The notes under the pieces are model-generated. The model had not been told where the DNA came from and did no database searches. It was given only the letters and a program-made list of their open reading frames with translations. Below are positions 8,352 through 17,583 of a stretch of DNA of 21,928 nt, piece by piece; within the stretch, counting starts at the first letter, position 1, and each line of letters opens with the position of its first letter. Origin of the DNA: Botryllus schlosseri (lineage: Eukaryota; Chordata; Ascidiacea; Stolidobranchia; Styelidae); contig ATSW01008271.1 in NCBI GenBank assembly GCA_000444245.1, positions 1-21,928 on the forward strand, read 5' to 3'. Both the position numbers and the translations under genes were made by a program.

Positions 8352-9580
8352 CAATAGTTCTCAAAATTTTCAAAATAATTCATGAAACGGTCCCTTGACA
8401 ATTTTTTATATGACTCATGGTCCCGTACAAAATCAATGCAAAACAAGACGTTTGATGTTTTGTTGTGGATGTGACGGGTGTAGCCGATTTTTTGCAACCA
8501 GCTCGGCTATGTTTGGTTGCGTTTTTCAGATGACAACTCTAATATAGTGAATCACGTTCAATCGGTTCAAATTCACATTCAACCCCCGGAAACAGCGGTC
8601 TTGTACTTCATTGGGCGATCAATCTAATCTCTGGGGGACCTTCACATACCCCTCTTACTCCTACAGGTAGTTTCATCACTACCCTTTATACACCTGATTC
8701 ACAAACGGTGTTACGCGATTCACAAACAAGCTGAACTAGCTAACGGGTAACGCAGTTTAGTAAGCACCAACCAGTATGAAAATCAGTGTGAAGTTATTTT
8801 CTTTTTGCGTAAAGCGCCAAGTTTTTTAGAATTTAACAATTAATTTGGTCAGTGTTAGTAATTACATTGTTGAAGCATGTTGTTATTTCGTGAACTCAAG
8901 TAATGTTTGTCGCTACTCGAAAGATATTGGAATCGCTCACAGGTGCCAGACTAAACTAAAGGAAAATTTCGTTTTCAATTCGCATTTCAACACGGGGAGC
9001 ATTATTTTCATCCGGGGTCGCATTTGTACCGCGCGCGACTTATAGATTATGACTATTCGGTACTGGAACACATCAATATCGAAGGCTCCAGTTCAACATG
9101 CAGGCGATAATTTTGGGGCACGGCTTTACAATAGCACTTCTCGTGAAGTCGCATATTGATCAAACCTTCATATGTCATGGCGTGTCGTGGGCTCGCGGAG
9201 CGGACATGGTCACCGCCGAAATGCCGATGATGCACACACACGGCAACAAGCGATGTTCCCATAATTGTGAATACAGGTACACTTATTTATGTTAAATAAT
9301 GCGTATTTAGTTCGGAAGTGGGTATAAGCACAATAAAATCACAAAATGCATAGTGACACCAAAGCGCGCTAGGCGCAATACAAATTTAGAATTGAATAAT
9401 TCTTCACTAAAGTACCCTATTTTATGTTGATTACGATTTAATGTCGGGCCAACATCAAGTTTGGTTTAAAAACACGTTGACTGAATTTTTTTGTATTCCA
9501 AAAAATTGTGTTTTTTTCCTGAATCGTTTGAATTTTTGTCCTGAAATATTGTCTTGCAGACCCCAGTTTTAAAACCACGG
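8352..9580 (+). mobile_element. Probable decayed hAT element (family G)
   Basis: The left end CAATAGTTCTCAAAATTTTC and the right end CCCCAGTTTTAAAACCACGG resemble diverged hAT termini of the CAGTGGTTCTCAA and TTTAAAACCACTG type. They face each other 1.2 kb apart. The flanks (GTGTAGAT and CTATTATA) do not give a target duplication, so the pairing is tentative. A diverged family A piece lies inside. Confidence 0.4.
8845..9045 (+). mobile_element. Diverged fragment of hAT family A
   Basis: GAAGCATGTTGTTATTTC (8871-8888) and CGAAAGATATTGGAATCGC (about 8918-8937) align with 1570-1635 of copy 1 and with the reverse of 11180-11280. Further on, TTCAACACGGGGAGCATTAT and the following bases align with the reverse of about 11080-11140. 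The frame reads VEACCYFVNSSNVCRYSKDIG, then SHFNTGSIIFIRGRICT, related at peptide level to the other copies (WHFYMGRIILSAVRSCT in copy 2). Neither terminal repeat is present. Confidence 0.5.
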
Positions 9581-9639
9581 CTATTATAGATATCCATGAT
9601 GATAGGGGTGCCATATCTGCAAATGAGATCAGTAACGCT

Positions 9640-9910
9640 GTAGCCTACTTCTACTCCCACTTCAACTAGATTTTCATACTTGACTACTTTCCGAACTGGT
9701 TATGTGTACGACTATACTCCTTCTACTTCTAAACTCTACTGTGCAGTTTTTAGATGAAACTATAGCCTTATTATACTTATATTTTATTTGCCTGGAAGTC
9801 GCCACTTCTGCTCCTATTTGAGTATACCAACGATGACATGAAGAATAATCATTAGCTAAAATTTCTACTCAATTTGAGGGATAGGTAGAAGTAGAAGTAG
9901 AAGTAGTAGA
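9640..9910. repeat. Inverted pair of TACTTCTAC-rich segments
   Basis: CTACTTCTACTCCCACTTC (about 9645-9663) faces GGTAGAAGTAGAAGTAGAAG (9884-9903). The composition resembles the MITE at 11647-11824, which also has ACTTCTAC-rich ends. It may be a decayed relative. No terminal repeat motif or target duplication is visible. Confidence 0.35.
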
Positions 9911-10275
9911 AATATATCAAACCTAAAATGGGTATATATAAGGAACTCATTTGAAAAAAATAATCCTGGAAATCTGTTGAATTGGAAGTGAAAATGGTAT
10001 AAACAAAAGAAATATTGATAGACGTAAAGAGAAGCAGAAGTGGTCTCAGATTTTCCGTGACCAGCAGTCACTGGCCTCAGATTTATCTTTTAATTTAGTG
10101 ATTTCTGGGTACTGATGATGGTACATGAATATTAAACGGAATTTTCATTAACTTCTGCCAGACGTCAATTAAATCACCAACTGAAAAGGGACGTCGGTAC
10201 GGATTCGACCTTTCCGCAGTTACCGATAGCTGACATCGATGGTAAGGCCACGCATGACCGAGAATGAGCAGAGTA

Positions 10276-10556
10276 TTGTTTGTTTTTTGGGTATTCATGG
10301 TGTTTGTCGACTACTATGGTCATTTACACCAGGCCGATATTCTTCTTATTTACCGTAACTGCCGACTTATAGCACGGCCCACCTCTAGGCTTTTTGTAAG
10401 ACACCGCTGACGCGGATGAGGTGGCGAGGAGGAGCCTAGGTAAACCTTCAACACTTAGGTATCGGAATTCGGAAGTCGACCGCGGTCGGACTCGAACTCG
10501 CACCCATTGGTGATGCAGCCGCGGATTATACCACTACGCTATCTCACCACCACTGA
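10276..10556 (-). mobile_element. tRNA-derived SINE, full length, perfect target duplication
   Basis: On the minus strand it begins GTGGTGAGATAGCGTAGTGG (A box) with GAGTTCGAGTCC at 10499-10488 (B box). It continues with CCTAGGCTCCTCCTCGCC and the block GGTGTAAATGACCATAGTAG, and ends in an A-rich, CAA-type tail at 10276. AATGAGCAGAGTA occurs at 10263-10275 and at 10557-10569, a perfect 13-bp target-site duplication. This is the best-preserved SINE copy of the window. ORFs across it are artefacts. Confidence 0.95.
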
Positions 10557-10569
10557 AATGAGCAGAGTA

Positions 10570-10854
10570 GGCAAATCTTAGAGGTCATTCAAAGATTCCA
10601 GGTGATCTATACACTTTATCAACCCTAAAACTGAATTGCATGTATGAGTGCTACATGGGCTGGTGCCTGATGACTTGACGTGCAATGAACCGCTGCTGAA
10701 ATGCCGATTTAAAAAACATAACAAGCAACAATATTATTGATCAAATTCTTTCATTCACTAAAAAAAATTTACGCTCCGCGTGATTAGGCCCGAAATTCAC
10801 ACTGATTGTTCAGTGTAAGCGATTTGGGCTCGTCCGTGAAACGGTCGCCTAATA
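10570..10854. other. No recognisable gene
   Basis: AT-rich sequence. AAAAAAATTTACGCTCCGCGTGATTAGGC near 10760-10788 faintly resembles a stretch near 18996-19030 inside hAT element E, which may reflect an old sub-terminal hAT piece. Confidence 0.4.
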
Positions 10855-11646
10855 CAGGGGTGGGCAACCTGCGGCCGTAGAAGGGAATTTGTGAGGCCAT
10901 GGACACGTAATTCAATTAGTATGTCTTGGCAGCCGTCGACATGAAAATCGAATTTACGAATTGACTCCCGAATTTTTGAGAGATTCAATTAATATTGAAA
11001 TTTTCTTCGCGCTAGGCGCGATTCAATGCGGCTTAATTTTTCGATTTTAATATAGTAGCACCGTTTGCAATCTGAGCCCCAGAGTACAACTGCGAACAGC
11101 GGACAAAATGATGCGTCCCATATAGAAATGCCAACTTGGAATCCTGTGCTCCTCACGAGAGAAGTTTGTTTCTGATACGTTTGAGAGATTCCAATATCTT
11201 ACCACTATAGTGACTATACCGACAATCCTGGTGGGAGGACAAGCGAACAAAGTGACAGCATGCAACAAAGTGACTAATCATAATTGGCCCACCCGAATAT
11301 GCATCATCATTTATAACTAGCTCTAAATTTTCGAAAACCCTCGCTCTATCAATTGTACCGGTGAATCTGATCAAATGAGCTGAAAAAGGTTGAATATTGG
11401 ATAGTAATATGTGAAACTACTACTATTAATGACGAAATTCATTCTTGAATCTGAAAAATATTTCGATCTTCGCGCGACCAGAACCACTGCCAGTAACTAT
11501 ATTAATTACATGACCACTATAGTAATAAAGCGATATGAAAAAGTAGATTAGTCCGGACTTCGCCGGAAATGGACATGGACAATGGACACTGGACAGTTTA
11601 ACATGGGTATATGTGGTGTCCAGTTAGTTCATCAATGCGTATGTCC
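10855..11646 (-). mobile_element. hAT family A, copy 2, one end missing
   Basis: CAGGGGTGGGCAACC at 10855 is one terminal repeat. The rest aligns as the reverse complement of 1156-1877, including CCATGTCCATTTCCGG and TAAACTGTCCAGTGTCC near 11570-11600. The similarity stops at ATGTCC (11641-11646), about 60 bases before where the second terminal repeat should lie; the MITE at 11647 abuts this point. The frame-conserved peptide lies at 11374-11187 on the minus strand. Confidence 0.82.
11187..11374 (-). pseudogene. Frame-conserved peptide fragment inside hAT family A (copy 2)
   Basis: This is the counterpart of the fragment at 1458. It reads IRFTGTIDRARVFENLELV, then INDDAYSGGPIMISHFVACC, then SHQDCRYS and GKILESLKRIRNKLL. 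Relative to copy 1 it carries insertions of 6 and 9 bases, both multiples of three. A further segment in another minus-strand frame (WHFYMGRIILSAVRSCTL, about 11145-11090) resembles the third copy, so the coding relic is interrupted between the two parts. Function unknown; possibly derived from the autonomous element's protein. Confidence 0.35.
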
Positions 11647-11824
11647 AGAGGTGGTTAGTAACGAAGTACTTCTACTTTTTCGAAGTACTCAAGTAGTTTT
11701 CCTCTACTCCTGGTACTTACTCAAGTATATATAATCTTCGCTACTTCTACTTCGTCATATTTTGTGATCTACTTACTTACTTTTCGCTATTTTCAGTTTG
11801 TCAAGTAGAAGTAGTGTAACCCTC
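11647..11824 (+). mobile_element. Small MITE with ACTTCTAC-rich ends (family K)
   Basis: It begins AGAGGTGGTTAGTAACGAAG and continues GTACTTCTAC. The right side is CAAGTAGAAGTAGTGTAACCCTC, a rough inverted match. AGGTGGTTAGTAACGAAGTA is a hAT-like terminal form. The length is about 178 bp. No target duplication is found, and it abuts the truncated end of family A copy 2. Confidence 0.5.
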
Positions 11825-12461
11825 CAATTAGAAAGAGAAACCGGGGAATTCTCGGGCTGTTTTCACGGAGTTCTAACTTTCAAATTTAAGAAAATTCAAG
11901 TCAAAATTTCCGTCGCGCTTCACATCAAGTAGATAGAGTTACAAATATGTTTTCACGAAAGTGAATATTATTTAGGTTGCAGGTTGCATTGTACCGCATT
12001 GTCGCCCACATGACATATTTCATCACAGTAAATATGGCCCATCATAACGTTTGAAACTACCGTTTTGCAATCTAGCATTTACCCATCAGATCGTAATCTA
12101 GCAGCCCATGGCGTGTCCTAATCCGGAAAAGTGGGCTCTGACTTTTTGAGCGTCAGATCTGTTTTAGCGGCCGTAATTAGCGTGAGGGAACATGCCATGA
12201 CATTTTATAAAACGGGATGTTCGAGTAAACAAAAGATTATAGTATCTCATTTCCCTAGCAATACTATCATTTGCATCTCATGATGCGGTCGAATGCTCAT
12301 GCTGTCGGAAATTTATACTTTCTGGGATGCATCAATATGCATTGTACATGAAGCTCTCTGCTCCACCCGCATTAGGGCTCTTCAAAAATGACTTTTTTTC
12401 TCAAATCGTACTGGCTACTTGATAAAACTGTTAGGTTACCTAATTTAAGCCTATACACACA
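11825..12461. other. No recognisable gene or repeat
   Basis: About 640 bases of non-coding sequence with no ORF of note and no inverted ends. Confidence 0.5.
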
Positions 12462-12640
12462 AAATTTGGTTCAATTCCAGCCAGTAACCGCTTTGCTACA
12501 GGAGAAGAAAGTGTCTATTTATTATATAAAAATAAATAATAAAAAATTTGAAATTCTGTTCACCCCACGAAAGTGTTAGGCTGTCTATAGAAACGATGCT
12601 CACCAAATTTGGTTCAATTCCAACAAATGGAAGCGGAGTT
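12420..12640 (+). repeat. Diverged direct repeat, period about 143 bp
   Basis: AAATTTGGTTCAATTCCA occurs at 12462 and again at 12605. The bases upstream are also related (GTTAGGTTACC near 12430 and GTTAGGCTGTC near 12575). Only two units are visible. Confidence 0.6.
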
Positions 12641-12729
12641 ATTGCCGTCGAAAAATTTGGATTTGAATAAAATAGTATTTACGGTGAGCACAACTATAAT
12701 AAAGAAACAAAGAATCGGCCACCGTAAAT

Positions 12730-12800
12730 CAGGGGTCACCAACTCAAAACGGGTCGCGGGCCACTTTTCAAATTTTGTAGCGGCCGTGGGCCGCATAAAT
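12730..12800 (+). mobile_element. hAT left end (family H), partner not found
   Basis: CAGGGGTCACCAACTCAAAACGG at 12730, followed by GGGTCGCGGGCC and GCGGCCGTGGGCCGC, is a standard hAT terminus with GC-rich sub-terminal motifs. No GAGTTGGTGACCCCTG partner occurs downstream in this window. The element may have been split by the fold-back at 13181, with the hAT-like ORF at 15500 belonging to the same element; that link is inference. The stretch 12801-13180 shows nothing else. Confidence 0.6.
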
Positions 12801-13240
12801 TCTATATCGATATAAAGTAGTCAACTACGTTTTAAAACTACGTCAGTACCACGCTGTGCTTCCTAACATAGACGATGGTTATAGTGAAAACAAAAGAAGT
12901 AATATTTTAAGGAATGAAAATAAAACAAAGGATCACTGTAATCAATTTCAGTTTATTTTGAACTCTGAGCTGTGCACGATACCTGGAAACGCTTTTGGGG
13001 GCTAGCGAGATTCGTTGCTAGCAGAAAGACCGTCTCCACGTAAAGCTTGATCGTGTGGGGAAGCCCTACTCAATCCTTCTTAGACATGCCCCTCTTTATG
13101 AAAACTTACGCGCCCCCTTATCGTCATATCACAAAATGCATCCATTATTCTAGCAATCCCAACGGATAGTTTGATGGCAGTAGTTATATAGATCGGTCGT
13201 GATGTGGCAGGGGTTCTTATGGGCCCGCTCGCATGCGGCT

Positions 13241-13480
13241 GGGAAACTCGTGTTGGCATGCGGCTCCTTATGTCTTATGGGCCCGCTCGCATGCGGCTAT
13301 TGCGTCTTATGGCCCCTCTCACACGGTAACTCTTTTCAGTATAGGGATCGCTCGCACGCGGCTGGGAAACTCGTGTTGGCATGCGGCTCTTATGTCTTAT
13401 GGGCCCGCTCGCATGCGGCTATTGCGTCTTGTGGTGGCGCGGTAACCCTTTTCAGTATAGACTGCGGTCGCAAGCGGCTT
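13241..13480 (+). repeat. Tandem duplication in left fold-back arm, period about 120 bp
   Basis: GGGAAACTCGTGTTGGCATG occurs at 13241 and 13364, TATGGGCCCGCTCGCATGCG in both copies, and TTTTCAGTATAG closes each. Inside each unit the shorter motif CGCATGCGGCT recurs every 30-50 bases. The ORFs here (13199-13528 and 13233-13445) are products of the repetition. Confidence 0.85.
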
Positions 13481-13504
13481 CGTTGTTGGCATGTCGTACT
13501 TCGC

Positions 13505-13718
13505 GTTGAATATGTATCAAGTAAATAGTCATGTGAATGAACCTTTGTTAATGTGTATATCGTCGTGTATTATTACAGGGTCTCTACTGATTCACCATGC
13601 GTTCTTATGGATGCGTCGGCATATCGTACTTTCGAGTATAGGCATCTCTCGACCGGTGTTGAATATGTATCAAGTAAATAGTCATGTGAATGAATCTTTG
13701 TTAATGTGTATATCGTGA
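13505..13718 (+). repeat. Direct repeat in left fold-back arm, period 153 bp
   Basis: GAATATGTATCAAGTAAATA with the following GTCATGTGAATGAA and TTTGTTAATGTGTATATCGT occurs at 13508 and at 13661. It occurs once inverted in the right arm (about 14692-14748). Confidence 0.9.
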
Positions 13719-14037
13719 AAACTCGTGGTCGTGACTCGCCTTTTTTACTATAGGCGGTGACGGTGATTCGCCTGTCGTGTATTCTTACGGGATCTGTGGT
13801 GACTCGCCATGTATTCATATGGGTGCGGTCGCATGCGGCTATTGCGTCTTATGGCGGGGGTGACGAGCGGCTCTTATTTCTTACGGTGGGGGTCGCATGC
13901 GGCTATTGCGTCTTATGGGTGCGGTCGTGATTCGTACTTTCGGTATAGACTGCGGGCGGTATGTCGTACTTTCAGCAAAAAAGGTGTGAAATAGTTTGCT
14001 AAGTCTAGGAATCACTTGCAAGGTAATATTTTGGTAT

Positions 14038-14322
14038 TTAGTTTACCACAGAGCCGGCGTAGACGGTGATTCGAATATCAACAATAACAACGGTGACAAA
14101 TTAACACTTCAAATAGCTGTGGAATATTTCAATCTATTTGTCGAAACCTTGAACAAACTATCGGGTTATTTTTTTGTTGTAATTGAGTGTACGGAAATAG
14201 TATTACGTCTCGACATCTCACCATCTTACCATATTCAAAGAGGCAACCACGAAAACATTGTCAAGTAAATCCGTTACCCGACCAACTCCGTTACCGTCTA
14301 CGCCGGCTCTGTGGTAAACTAA
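14038..14322. repeat. Perfect 30-bp inverted repeats around the fold-back loop
   Basis: TTAGTTTACCACAGAGCCGG and the next ten bases to 14067 pair perfectly with 14293-14322. Outside them the two arms still match (about 13985-14037 and 14323-14375) but with clear differences, so the 30-bp core is better conserved than its flanks. The 225-bp loop is open in one plus-strand frame and reads AVEYFNLFVETLNKLSGYF near its middle; I recognise no domain. The pair could be the ends of a small transposon at the centre of the palindrome. Confidence 0.85.
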
Positions 14323-14999
14323 TTACTAAAGTAACACCATGCGACTGATTCCTAGATTTAGCACACTATTTCACACTGACTGGACTAGTGTAATAATCGA
14401 TAGTAGCACACGGCTGGACGGGAAATAATTCAGCGCACAGGTCATTCGAAATATAGGTCGCACGCTCTGCGTAAATCCTCACAACAAGCCACGTTTCCGT
14501 TTGTGCGGTTATTGTTGGTGACTCGTACATATTCAACACCGCGCGAGAGATGCCTATACTCGAAAGCGCGAATCACGACCGCGCCCATAAGAACACATGG
14601 CGAATTACCACAGATCCCGTAAGAATACACGACAGGCGAATCACCGCCACCACCTATAGCAAAAAAGACGAGTCACGACCACGAGTTTTCACGATATACA
14701 CATTAACAAAGATTCATTCACATGACTATTTACTTGATACATATTCAACACCGGTCGAGAGATGTATATACCCGAAAGTACGAATCACCGCCACACCCAT
14801 AAGAACACATGGCGAATCACCAACACAACCTATACGCGAAAGCACGACATGCGAAAGTACGACGTGCGAGAGATGCCAATACCCGAAAGGGCAATTCACG
14901 GCCGCACCCATAAGAACACATGGCGAATCACCACAGATCCCGTAAGAATACATGACAGGCACATCACCGACGCAGCCTATACCCGAAAGGGTGCCGTCA

Positions 15000-15127
15000 C
15001 CAGAGATACCATAAGAAACAATGGCACATCACCAGAGATCCCATAAGAACCAATCGCACATCACCAGAGACCGCGTAAGAAACAATGACACATCACCAGA
15101 GATCCCATAAGAACCATTGGCACATCA
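15000..15127 (+). repeat. Four tandem 32-bp units in right fold-back arm
   Basis: Units beginning CCAGAGATCCCATAAGAACC and ending GCACATCA occur four times head to tail with one to six differences each. The left arm has no equally regular block, so copy number has drifted between the arms. Confidence 0.9.
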
Positions 15128-15499
15128 CGAGCGATAGGGGGTCTGAAAAGGGTACCATCATCACTACGAGTTTTCACGGCAGGTCATGAGCGAGCCCTAT
15201 ACCTGAAAGGGTGGGGTCACCAGAGATCCCATAAGAAACAATGGCAAGTCACCAGCGATAGGGGGTCTAAAAGGGTGTGGTCACCAACACGAGTTTCGCG
15301 GCAAGTCACGAGCGGGCCCATAAGAACCAATGGCCGTTCGCGAGCGATCGACTATACTATTGACATTTCCTTGTCCAATCTATGAGATAACAATTGCGTA
15401 TGTGTCCGAACTCGTTGACCTTTCCAGTAAGGCATACGCAATCTCTCGATTTATAGTCATTTCCATTTCTGCAGATAAGTAGTCAGGTCAAGTGCGAAC

Positions 15500-15835
15500 A
15501 TGAATCGTGTTGAATCTTTGCTCCGTACGCCGTTTAGCCAGCTGCCTTTAGAGCAAAAATTAAAGGTAAAGCGACTCGGTCCGTATCAGCCTAGAAATTG
15601 CCCATTGGTCCAATCGTACGCCGGAGGAAAACGCACTCGTGCCTTTTCTTCAGCGCATTTCGATAAAAATGAAGGGCTTACTTATGGCGAGGATAAAAAC
15701 GCCTTGTTTTGCTCGCTTTCGGGACGAGAATCCTACCATATACAAATCGGGTCGGAGGCGCTGCAGCACTTTACAGAATTGCTAAGCGTGGAACGATTAA
15801 AACACCACAAGGTGTCATGCGAATGCTCTTTGTAG
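15500..15835 (+). pseudogene. N-terminal part of a hAT-type (ZMYM/TTF zinc-finger) transposase
   Basis: The 111-residue ORF has the layout of the region before the DUF4371/hAT catalytic domains. PFSQLPLEQKLKVKRLGPYQ (residues 11-30) is followed by GGKRTRAFSSAHFDKNEGL (42-60) and EDKNALFCSLSG (64-75). It corresponds to the RxFxxxWYxxxxWLEYS...ALFCFPC pattern known in that family. The second cysteine expected after ALFC is absent, and the protein stops after VSCECSL, far short of a 600-800 residue transposase. The ATG follows an in-frame TAA (15476-15478), and a good splice-acceptor tract ends in TTTCTGCAG at 15474, so a spliced 5' leader is possible. GTAGGT at the stop could be a donor. Best read as a truncated transposon gene; a domesticated first coding exon is less likely. 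Confidence 0.5.
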
Positions 15836-16204
15836 GTAGTTGGTCTGTGTATTTTTTGGTATAGTCTTACTCGGCGCTTGCGTAATCTCTACCACGAAAT
15901 CATAACGCATGCTACTAAGGATACCCTGATGATTGATTCGTGGCATGGGAACGATTCTTAGTTCGCGTACATTTTGTAAAATAATCATTTGAATAAAAAA
16001 CAATGAATAAAACATTTGTTACCGCACTTCAAGTCACGCCACCGGCAAACCTCTCGCGGCACCTACGTTAAAAATCATTGTTTACGGGAAATTCATGTGA
16101 CCATCATGAACGTTGAAAAACGCTACTGTGACGTCATATTGATAACAAGTCGCTTGCGGCCCTTGCCCCACCACCCGATATTGTCACGAGCCGCCACTGG
16201 CCGG
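15836..16204. other. No confident feature
   Basis: The part at 16020-16204 has GC-rich CGCCAC, GGCCGGCACG and GCGGCCC motifs of the kind common in sub-terminal hAT sequence, but no terminal repeat. Nothing coding is supported. Confidence 0.4.
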
Positions 16205-16445
16205 CACGCCACCTAACAATCGCAATGTGGTTGGCTATTGACTATGTGTGTAATTCGAATTTGTAAACGTGAACATCACTTCCAAATGAGTTCATATCTC
16301 GCAGGTGGTTAGGAAGACGACGAGGATTTGAAAACTGCATTGCCACACAGGCGATCAATCTCTGCGATCGATCAACGGATTGTACGAAACTGAATTTAGC
16401 TAATTCGCGGAGGATTAAGATTGCGGGCATGACAGCAATTTTTAT
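16205..16445 (+). mobile_element. Fragment related to the body of hAT element F
   Basis: GGAAGACGACGAGGATTTG, then AACTGCATTGCC, GATCAATC, CGATCAACGGAT, AATTCGCG and GCATGACAG line up in order with 4302-4760 of element F. The SINE present in F at 4321-4618 is absent here. The identity is roughly 65-75%. Confidence 0.55.
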
Positions 16446-16669
16446 TTGTCAAATATACAAACTAATCGTACTGGTACTGGAATTATTTTGCGCATTATTT
16501 CGAAATTTCGAAGAAATCTCACGCAGCACCCATGCGAGACATAAATATCACACTAGTGTCCCGCGGCACACCGGTTGAGTAGGCTACCCATGTACTGTAT
16601 AATCATATGTATTTATTGCGACGCCACTTTCCTCCAGTGCCTCTCATACCGCTCCGATGAGCAATCGCA

Positions 16670-16748
16670 CTCTGAGCGTTTCCGCCCCCTTCAAAATCCA
16701 AATCCTCTCCGGAGAGGGGGGAGCTGGGGCCAAGTTTAAGAACCCCTG
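16670..16748 (+). mobile_element. hAT right end (family J), partner not found
   Basis: GGGGCCAAGTTTAAGAACCCCTG ending at 16748 is a typical hAT terminus (inverted form CAGGGGTTCTTAAAC). A perfect 14-bp palindrome, CCTCTCCGGAGAGG, lies just inside at about 16705. No left end is identified, and the rest of 16446-17003 shows nothing else. Confidence 0.5.
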
Positions 16749-17003
16749 TTATTTGTATTATGTGAATTCGTATGTTCATTTGCATGACGTAGGGATGAAG
16801 CAGAGCGTGATGTGGCCATCGGTTGGTTTTATGTCATTGGAAACAGGTTCAAATGGCCCTTTGTATGCTGAAGGTTGCCTGCAACAACTGTATTTGACAG
16901 CGAAATTCTGCTTGTAGACAAATATTACATCCAATCAAAGATCCCAATTTAGCTCTTTAGATGAAATACCAGAGTATCAGTGACTGCTATGGTGACGTCC
17001 ACT

Positions 17004-17583
17004 CAGGGTTATAAGCAGGTCACAAGGCTCCGAGTCACCAGTCAATCTCACTTTTATAGTTTTGACACGAGTAATTTTCAATTCACCACCGAGTCAAGTG
17101 CAATTCTAAGTCAGCGAGCAGAGGTTCGAGTTCGAGTCATGGTATGATTTGAGTACGAGTCCAAGTTATCGTGTTGACTGCTCAGTTTTCAGTTAAAGTC
17201 TCGTTACACCTCCTTTTTATAACTGTTTGGCGATATCGAATGGTTCGCCTTGATAATATACTAATTCTCCTGGCTTTATGCAGTTTTTGGTCGCACTTTC
17301 AAGTACCAGTACCAATAGACGAAATCCCAATAGTGTGGGTAGGCTACTTTACTATTCTTCGAAATTACAATGAAATGTCGGTCTTGGCCGTCTGAGTCTC
17401 GAGTCATATGACTTGGCTCGAGTCATGCGTAATGACTCGAGTCCAAGTCGAGTCAATACACAGATTGAATCGACTCGACTCGAGTCATTTCCATATTTTG
17501 AGAAAATGACTAGGGAAAAATGACTGGAGTCATCAGAAAATCGTGACTCGAGTCGAGTCATGACTCGATTCATTACAACCTTG
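17004..17583 (-). mobile_element. hAT MITE, family C, copy 2
   Basis: It is the reverse complement of the element at 7021-7588, sharing the CGAGTC-rich flanks and the core (AGTACCAGTACCAATAGACG near 17304-17323). The ends are CAGGGTTATAA at 17004 and TTACAACCTTG at 17583. The flanks CGTCCACT (16996-17003) and CGTCCACC (17584-17591) match at 7 of 8 positions, a separate target duplication and so an independent insertion. ORFs inside are artefacts. Confidence 0.93.

Larger units (their letters stand above)
13181..15360. mobile_element. 2.2-kb fold-back element with tandem-repeat arms
   Basis: The left arm (13181-14067) and the right arm (14293-15360) are inverted copies of one another around a 225-bp loop. 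The outer ends TAGTTATATAGATCGGTCG (13181) and CGAGCGATCGACTATACTA (ending 15359) correspond. The best-preserved matched parts are 13652-13812 against 14595-14755, about 96% identical by eye, and a perfect 30-bp pair next to the loop. Both arms consist of tandem and semi-tandem motifs such as TTCTTATGGGNGCGGTCG. This is the architecture of fold-back transposons (FB and Galileo in flies, TU elements in sea urchin), but no sequence relationship to those can be claimed. No transposase and no clear target duplication are seen. Confidence 0.8.

Noticed and set aside
9865-10071. 68-residue minus-strand ORF with leucine run and hydrophobic stretch
   Set aside because: The leucines come from a GAAGTAGAAGTA simple repeat; no other support.
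14550-15046. Two overlapping ORFs of 131 and 94 residues with repeated HKNTWRITTDPVRIHDR-type peptides
   Set aside because: The peptides follow the tandem repeats of the right fold-back arm, and the matching left arm is not open in the equivalent frame. A repeat artefact.
13207-16748. CAGGGGTTCTTATGGGCCC at 13207 pairing with the hAT end GTTTAAGAACCCCTG at 16748
   Set aside because: The 13207 sequence is part of the fold-back arm; the right arm has GGCCATTGGTTCTTATGGGC at the same place. The likeness to a hAT end is chance.
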